NCBI GenBank assembly: GCA_963777485.1
Contig: CAVZQP010000001.1
Location: 1,178,001 to 1,242,000, forward strand
Direction: 5' to 3'
Length of the DNA stretch: 64,000 nucleotides
Source of the DNA: Bog-473 sp963777485
Lineage (GTDB): Bacteria > Actinomycetota > Acidimicrobiia > Acidimicrobiales > RAAP-2
Position 1 is the stretch's first letter, and each line of letters begins with the position of its first letter. This document shows positions 59,979 to 64,000 of the stretch, piece by piece. Both the position numbers and the translations under genes were made by a program. The notes under the pieces are model-generated. The model saw only the letters and a program-made list of their open reading frames with translations. It ran no database searches and was not told the origin of the DNA.

Positions 59979-61478
59979 TCAGCCGTTGAGGACGGGGTTC
60001 AGCATGGCCGTAGCGAACCGGAAGGCCCCGGATGAGTACACGCTGCACTCGGTGAAGTAGTCCACCTGGGTCGAGATTCCGTTCGGGCAGAAGTGCACTC
60101 CGTCTGGCGCCCGGACCACGTTTGTGCCCGAGGGGCCGGTACAGGGCTCATTGGGTAGGCAAGGGAGCGTCCAGGTGAATGATCCGTAGGCCATGACTGA
60201 CTGGCCGGCATCGACGTAGTCCACGCCGGTGTTGGCCGCCGCCAACGAGGCGTAGATTTGGTTCAGATTGGCGACATTCGCCGACAGGGACGGCGACTCG
60301 TCGTATGGGAGGCCGACGAGGAACACGTGCACCCCGTCAGCGCGAAAAATGTCGATGGCGGCCTGTACGTCGGTTTGATACTTCGCGTAGTACTGCGGTG
60401 ATGCCAACGGATAACCGCTCATGCACGGCGTGTAATAGGCACCACTGAAGAGAAGGACCACAGCGGTCGGGTTGAAGGCCGCGTCGTCCGCGGACATCTG
60501 CGGAATCCAGTCGCAGGGGGCCGTTCCGGGGAATGTCCGCACCAAGGCGGACGCCCCGGCCGCCTGGGCCAGGGAACTGAAGTCCTCGCCGGCTTCGTTG
60601 CCCAACGAGTCACCGAAGAGGATCACCCTGGGCGGTACCGACGGAGGCGACCCCAGCGCCATGGCGTCACCGAAGGCGGTGCTGTTGCCGTCGGACGCCA
60701 CCTCCCAGTACCCCTGGCCATGCGGGGTGATCGCCATGCTCACCACGGGCGCACTCAGATGTTGGCCGCCCTTTGAGCCCTCGAATGCGGCGTCACCAAA
60801 GCTGAAGATGCCACCGTCGGAGGCCACCTCCCAGTAGCCCCTGCCGTCAGGGGTGGCGGCCATGCCCACGACTCGCGCACTCAGCTGTTGGCCTCCCTCG
60901 GAGTCCTCGAACGCGGCGTCGCCGAAAGCGAAGATGCCACCGTCGGAGGCCACCTCCCAGTAGCCCCGGCCGTCAGGTGTGGCGGCCATGCCCACCACCG
61001 GCGCATTGAGGGTCCGACCGCCCATGGAGCCCTCGAACAAAGCATTGCCGAAGGCGAATATGCCACCGTCGGAGGCGACTTCCCAGTAGCCCCGGCCGTC
61101 CGGCGTGGCGGCCATGCCCACCACCGGCGCATTGAGGGTCCGGCCGCCCATGGAGCCCTCGAACGCGGCATCGCCGAAGGCGAAGATACCGCCGTCGGAC
61201 GCCACTTCCCGGTACCCGTTGCCGTCGGGGGTTGCTGCCATGCCCACCACCGGTGCCTGGAGCGCTGCGCCGCCCATCGATCCCTCGAACGGCGCGTCGC
61301 CGAGAGCGAACACCCCGCCGTCGGACGCGACCTCCCAGTAGCCCCTGCCATCGGGAGTGGCCGCGACACCCACCACCGGGTGGCTCAAGGTTGCCGCTGC
61401 GGCCAGTCCCGCCGGAACGATCGCACCCAGCCCGCCGATGACCGCCACGGCCGCGACGGTGCGGCCCCACGTGTGCAC
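59979..61478 (-). CDS. Exported protein: six surface repeats followed by an SGNH-like domain
   Basis: 499 residues from GTG 61478. A signal peptide ('TVAAVAVIGGLGAIVPAGLA') is followed directly by six GYWEVASDGG repeats. A C-terminal SGNH-type domain (about 275-499) then has 'PRVILFGDSLGNEAGEDF' (GDS block), 'PTAVVLLFSGAYYTP', 'DGVHVFLVGLPYDES' and 'VVRAPDGVHFCPNGI' (D-x-x-H). The C-terminal domain resembles the SGNH part of OafA/acyltransferase-3 systems, so it may modify or deacylate a surface glycan (inference). Here the repeats are N-terminal, the reverse of the other two proteins. Confidence 0.88.
   Translation of the reverse strand: MHTWGRTVAAVAVIGGLGAIVPAGLAAAATLSHPVVGVAATPDGRGYWEVASDGGVFALGDAPFEGSMGGAALQAPVVGMAATPDGNGYREVASDGGIFAFGDAAFEGSMGGRTLNAPVVGMAATPDGRGYWEVASDGGIFAFGNALFEGSMGGRTLNAPVVGMAATPDGRGYWEVASDGGIFAFGDAAFEDSEGGQQLSARVVGMAATPDGRGYWEVASDGGIFSFGDAAFEGSKGGQHLSAPVVSMAITPHGQGYWEVASDGNSTAFGDAMALGSPPSVPPRVILFGDSLGNEAGEDFSSLAQAAGASALVRTFPGTAPCDWIPQMSADDAAFNPTAVVLLFSGAYYTPCMSGYPLASPQYYAKYQTDVQAAIDIFRADGVHVFLVGLPYDESPSLSANVANLNQIYASLAAANTGVDYVDAGQSVMAYGSFTWTLPCLPNEPCTGPSGTNVVRAPDGVHFCPNGISTQVDYFTECSVYSSGAFRFATAMLNPVLNG
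60640..61342 (-). repeat. Six coding repeats of about 42 residues (surface repeat block 3)
   Basis: Nearly identical 126-bp DNA units, the most conserved of the three blocks (e.g. 'AFEGSMGGRTLNAPVVGMAA' recurs twice). The last unit (GYWEVASDGNSTAFGDAM) is diverged. Recent expansion or homogenisation is likely. Confidence 0.9.
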
Positions 61479-61774
61479 CGGGCCATTCTGACAGCGCTGG
61501 AATGCCTCGACGGCGATCTCCCCGCAGGTCGGCGCGTTCAAGCGCAATTTTGCGGTGAGGCTTTCCATACGGTCGGTGGCGCCACTGCCCCGAGGTCGAA
61601 GCTCAGCGCGCCGCAACAGACTCACATTCCTGTCAGAGGGCCGGAATGCGCAAAGCCCGAATGGCGGATCCGGCTATTGGAGCTGGGACGGCGGGAGGCC
61701 GGAAGGTGCGGTCCCCGTAACACGCGGCCCGATCCGGACACCTTCCGCTCGAAGTCGTGAATGTCGCTGGGGAC

Positions 61775-62287
61775 TCAGCTGTCGGGCGTGACCGTATCCA
61801 ATCGACGCCGAACATCTGACGTGTTCACGCCGAGAGCGCCCAGCAGAACGGCCGCAGGATCCGGTGGTTGGAGAGTGAGGATCTGGGCCAGCACCTGCTG
61901 GGCCGTGACCTGGGTCTTCCGGCGGTTGGGCTTGACCGCTCTCTCAAGCACTTTCTTTGCCGCGGGGGTGATGCGAAGGCGATCTTTGTGCGCGACGTCT
62001 CTGATCTTCGGCTTCTTCGGCACGGCGCGCATCGGCAGTTCGGGAGCGTCGGTGCCCGACCCCAGGCCTAGGGCGCCCAGGGCTTCGTGATCGAGCGAGT
62101 CAAGGGCCTGGCGAGCTTGCTGCAGGCTCACGCCCAACACCGCTTCGATCGAGGGATCCTCAAACAAGGCGAGCAAGATGTGATCGGTGCCGTATCGGCG
62201 ATCACCTCTACGACGAGCCTCCTCACCGGCCTGCAGACAGATGGCCCAGACGTGAAGCGTCTCTGGCGCAACGGATTCGGTGGTCAT
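61775..62287 (-). CDS. Stand-alone Clp N-terminal (ClpN) domain protein
   Basis: 170 residues from ATG 62287 (ATGA overlap with the upstream HTH gene). 'LHVWAICLQAGEEARRRGDR' and 'YGTDHILLALFEDPSIEAVL' form the first ClpN repeat. 'RLRITPAAKKVLERAVKPNR' with 'VTAQQVLAQILTLQPPDPAA' and 'LLGALGVNTSDVRRRL' form the second. No AAA+ ATPase follows, so it is an isolated substrate-recognition domain, like the adaptor-type ClpN proteins of actinobacteria. It may regulate Clp-dependent proteolysis or its paired regulator (inference). Confidence 0.9.
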   Translation of the reverse strand: MTTESVAPETLHVWAICLQAGEEARRRGDRRYGTDHILLALFEDPSIEAVLGVSLQQARQALDSLDHEALGALGLGSGTDAPELPMRAVPKKPKIRDVAHKDRLRITPAAKKVLERAVKPNRRKTQVTAQQVLAQILTLQPPDPAAVLLGALGVNTSDVRRRLDTVTPDS

Positions 62288-62496
62288 GATGACTCCCTGT
62301 TGTATTTGGTGTGCACGGATTGGCGGGTGACGCCCAAAGCGTCTCCGATCTGCTGCCACGACCAGCCCTTTTCCCGGGCCGCTGCAACATGGTTCGCTTC
62401 GACCCTCTCAGCCAGGCGATGGAGCGCCAACGAGGCGCGAAGCCCAATTGCCGGGTCGTCCGACGAGAGATTCACGCTGAGTTCTTCGAGGTCCAT
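62284..62496 (-). CDS. Small helix-turn-helix regulator
   Basis: 70 residues from ATG 62496. The body is 'LHRLAERVEANHVAAAREKG' followed by a helix-turn-helix 'WSWQQIGDALGVTRQSVHTK'. The last codons (YNRESS) run into the ClpN start. It has almost no 5' leader. Two operators sit on its own promoter, so autoregulation is likely (inference). The HTH-ClpN pair is recurrent in actinobacteria. Confidence 0.85.
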   Translation of the reverse strand: MDLEELSVNLSSDDPAIGLRASLALHRLAERVEANHVAAAREKGWSWQQIGDALGVTRQSVHTKYNRESS

Positions 62497-62499
62497 GCC

Positions 62500-62550
62500 T
62501 GTCAGTCTTGACTGACATCTCGGCTGTGTCAACCTAAATTGACACAGCCG
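62500..62550 (-). promoter_or_regulatory. Tandem TGTCA-N8-TGACA operators over the HTH promoter
   Basis: Operator 1, TGTCAGTCTTGACTGACA (62500-62517), is an 18-bp palindrome. Operator 2, TGTCA-N8-TGACA at 62527-62544, lies inside a larger 12-bp-arm palindrome CGGCTGTGTCAA / TTGACACAGCCG (62521-62532 and 62539-62550). Read on the minus strand, TTGACA (62532-62527) is the -35, with a 17-bp spacer to AAGACT (62509-62504). Operator 2 covers the -35 and operator 1 the -10. Repeat starts are 27 bp apart. Confidence 0.8.
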
Positions 62551-62686
62551 ATCGCCACACGAAAGGTCAGCGTCTGCGGGGGTGGGCGCGGCACAGGCAG
62601 GCCCAGGTCTCTACCGAGCGAGGAATAGATGGTTGCAGCCTGGAGGCTCTAGCCCCCACATATCGCAGCCGGAAGTCGTCCGCCAC

Positions 62687-63595
62687 TTATGTGACGTTCA
62701 CCGTGTTTTGGGCTGTCCCGGATTCGGATGCCTCGGCCGGCGACCACGTTCCCGACGCCTCCGTCCACGTCCTACCCGCAAAAGAGACTGAGTTGATGTG
62801 GTAGTTGTACGCGTGGGCTACGGCCCAAGTTGCCACCCGCCACCCGGTCTTGGTGGAGACCGGTACGCCCAACAGTTGCGCGCCCATCTCTTCCGTCGAT
62901 GCCTGGGCGAGGGCCGAAGGTGGAGGGGCCGGACCGCCGAAGCCATCGAGACCGCACGAGAGACCGGCGGGGACCTCGCCCGTGAGGGCTGTAGCAAGCG
63001 AGCGCGCCTCGGTCTCCCAGTTGGCGTACGCGTCGGGGGTCGCGCTGTGCTGGACCAGTTGGGCTGCTTCGGTGACCGCCATCGTCTGCCATCCGGGCAC
63101 TTGGACCAGATGGTCATAGAAGACCGACGCTGCGTAGTTCGGGTCCAAGATCTGAGCGCTCGTCCCCCAGCCCTGGGATGGTCGTTGTTGGAAGAGGCCT
63201 AACGAGTCCAGGTCGCCATAGGGCAAGTTCCGAAGCTGCGTCTCTTGGAGCGAGGTTGCCAGGGCGATGGTCACCGCGTGGTCCGGCATCCCCTTGCGCA
63301 TCGCGACCGCGGCGATTATGGCCGCGTTCTGCGCCTGTGTCGGCGTGATCGAGAACGGAGAGGACGCCGCCGTCGATGCGAAAACACAGCCCGTCGAGCG
63401 TGCGGGACCCTGGCCGCGCCCGACTACGACAGCGACCCCGACGGCCAACCCTGCGACAGCGATGACGCCACCGATCAGACCGGCGCGCCGGATGCCGACG
63501 CGCCGACCGCCTCGGTGCCTACCTGAAGACCGCTTCCGCTCCGGGTCGACGATGACAGCGTGCCCGCTCGACCGAGCGACAGAATCTCGATTCAC
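62687..63595 (-). CDS. Exported lysozyme-like / cell-wall-associated protein
   Basis: 302 residues from GTG 63595. Basic N-terminus, then a membrane or signal helix ('AGLIGGVIAVAGLAVGVAVV'). The ectodomain has 'ALATSLQETQLRNLPYGDLD' and 'SLGLFQQRPSQGWGTSAQIL', with 'DPNYAASVFYDHLVQVPGW'. This pattern (SLQE...GLFQQRP...Q) is that of the lysozyme-like fold shared by actinobacterial cell-wall proteins, the Glu being a candidate catalytic residue. A Pro/Ala region and a C-terminal domain ('GWRVATWAVAHAYNYHINSV') follow. Possible muralytic or structural role. Confidence 0.75.
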   Translation of the reverse strand: MNRDSVARSSGHAVIVDPERKRSSGRHRGGRRVGIRRAGLIGGVIAVAGLAVGVAVVVGRGQGPARSTGCVFASTAASSPFSITPTQAQNAAIIAAVAMRKGMPDHAVTIALATSLQETQLRNLPYGDLDSLGLFQQRPSQGWGTSAQILDPNYAASVFYDHLVQVPGWQTMAVTEAAQLVQHSATPDAYANWETEARSLATALTGEVPAGLSCGLDGFGGPAPPPSALAQASTEEMGAQLLGVPVSTKTGWRVATWAVAHAYNYHINSVSFAGRTWTEASGTWSPAEASESGTAQNTVNVT

Positions 63596-63822
63596 AATCG
63601 GACCACGGGGTCTCTTTTACACGACGAACTGGCCACGTTGACGGCAGCGTCCGAAGCGTCCCACGTGGTGGCTCTGGACGAGGTCGAGCGACGCGCGCTG
63701 ATCGACAAGGTTCATCGATCAGGTCGAGGTATTACCCGATTTCGTGGACGTTACGGTGCACGGAGCGCCTCCGTTGCATGTCCGCCACCGGGTGGTCGCC
63801 ATGTTGAGTCGGGTTGCGATCG

Positions 63823-63906
63823 TGTCGGAGGGGGGACTTGAACCCCCACGCCCTTGCGGGCACCAGCCCCTCAAGCTGGCGCGTCTGCCTATTCCGCCAC
63901 TCCGAC
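63823..63906 (-). tRNA. tRNA-Leu (anticodon GAG)
   Basis: A class II tRNA of 84 nt on the minus strand. Acceptor GTCGGAG/CTCCGAC, discriminator A at 63823, anticodon stem CCAGC/GCTGG with loop TTGAGGG (anticodon GAG). It has a long variable arm (TGCCCGCAAGGGCGT) and T-arm GGGGG-TTCAAGT-CCCCC. CCA not encoded. Confidence 0.97.
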
Positions 63907-64000
63907 GGGCGAACGGCTGAAAAATCAGCGTCCGGTGATCGTATCGCGCCTCCTGAATGGCTCCGCTATTGCCCGGGCAGCGTTGGAGTCGCGTTCTTGG

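Noticed and set aside
60640..61342. Tandem DNA repeats as a possible satellite or origin
   Set aside because: Fully explained by the coding repeats of the exported SGNH protein.

Overview
The window is GC-rich chromosomal DNA from an actinobacterium, most likely class Acidimicrobiia. The evidence is the high G+C content, frequent GTG/TTG starts, ATGA/GTGA stop-start overlaps in many operons, and three exported proteins built on the GYW-x-V-ASDGG-x-FAFGDA repeat that I associate with that class. The lineage call is inference. I see no insertion sequence, prophage, CRISPR array or replication origin. It reads as core chromosome with small accessory patches.

Layout. 1-12.4 kb: PspA, a CAP/TIG/repeat surface protein, a CalB-type secreted lipase, a GGDEF-EAL c-di-GMP enzyme, a DUF2510 membrane protein, a DacB-type penicillin-binding protein, an esterase, a PhyH oxygenase and a small exported protein. 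13-25.8 kb: tRNA-Pro(GGG), an HSL-type esterase, an exported phosphoesterase, then der with the DUF512 radical-SAM protein, divergent from ispH / PhnZ-like HD protein / glycosyltransferase. A frameshifted VOC gene and several stand-alone genes follow. 26-30.2 kb: a tightly overlapped aromatic amino-acid operon aroH-tyrA-aroA::cmk-plsC. 30.5-32.7 kb: scpA-scpB-pseudouridine synthase. 32.7-38.1 kb: trpS, and the operon pyrG-nudix-xer-DksA/TraR-like-M50 protease. 38.3-44.7 kb: an alpha/beta-hydrolase-adenylate cyclase fusion, and the run HAD phosphatase / H1-tailed phasin-like protein / tlyA / nadK / recN. 44.7-52 kb: SGNH hydrolase, CBS protein, an SOS-box-controlled small ORF, a 2-oxoacid dehydrogenase operon (E1alpha-E1beta-E2) and the NHEJ protein Ku. 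52-64 kb: an O-antigen-ligase-like membrane protein, two more repeat proteins, a second glycosyltransferase, a ClpN/HTH two-gene module with tandem operators, an exported lysozyme-like protein and tRNA-Leu(GAG).

How the genes fit together. Three themes recur. (1) Envelope and surface: PBP4, polymer ligase, glycosyltransferases, lipases, and three six-repeat exported proteins in which the same repeat block is joined to different partner domains. (2) Genome maintenance: recN, ku, xer, scpAB and an SOS-box small ORF. (3) Core metabolism: shikimate end-pathway, CTP synthase, NAD kinase, IspH and oxoacid dehydrogenase.

Most notable unexplained items: the small leaderless ORF under a perfect LexA-type box (about 46.98 kb); the ClpN/HTH module with two TGTCA-N8-TGACA operators placed on its -10 and -35 (about 62.5 kb); the constant six-copy repeat block in three unrelated contexts; and two conserved RNA-modification genes (tlyA and the RluB-type enzyme) that have no in-frame ATG/GTG/TTG start where their first domain begins and probably start at CTG.
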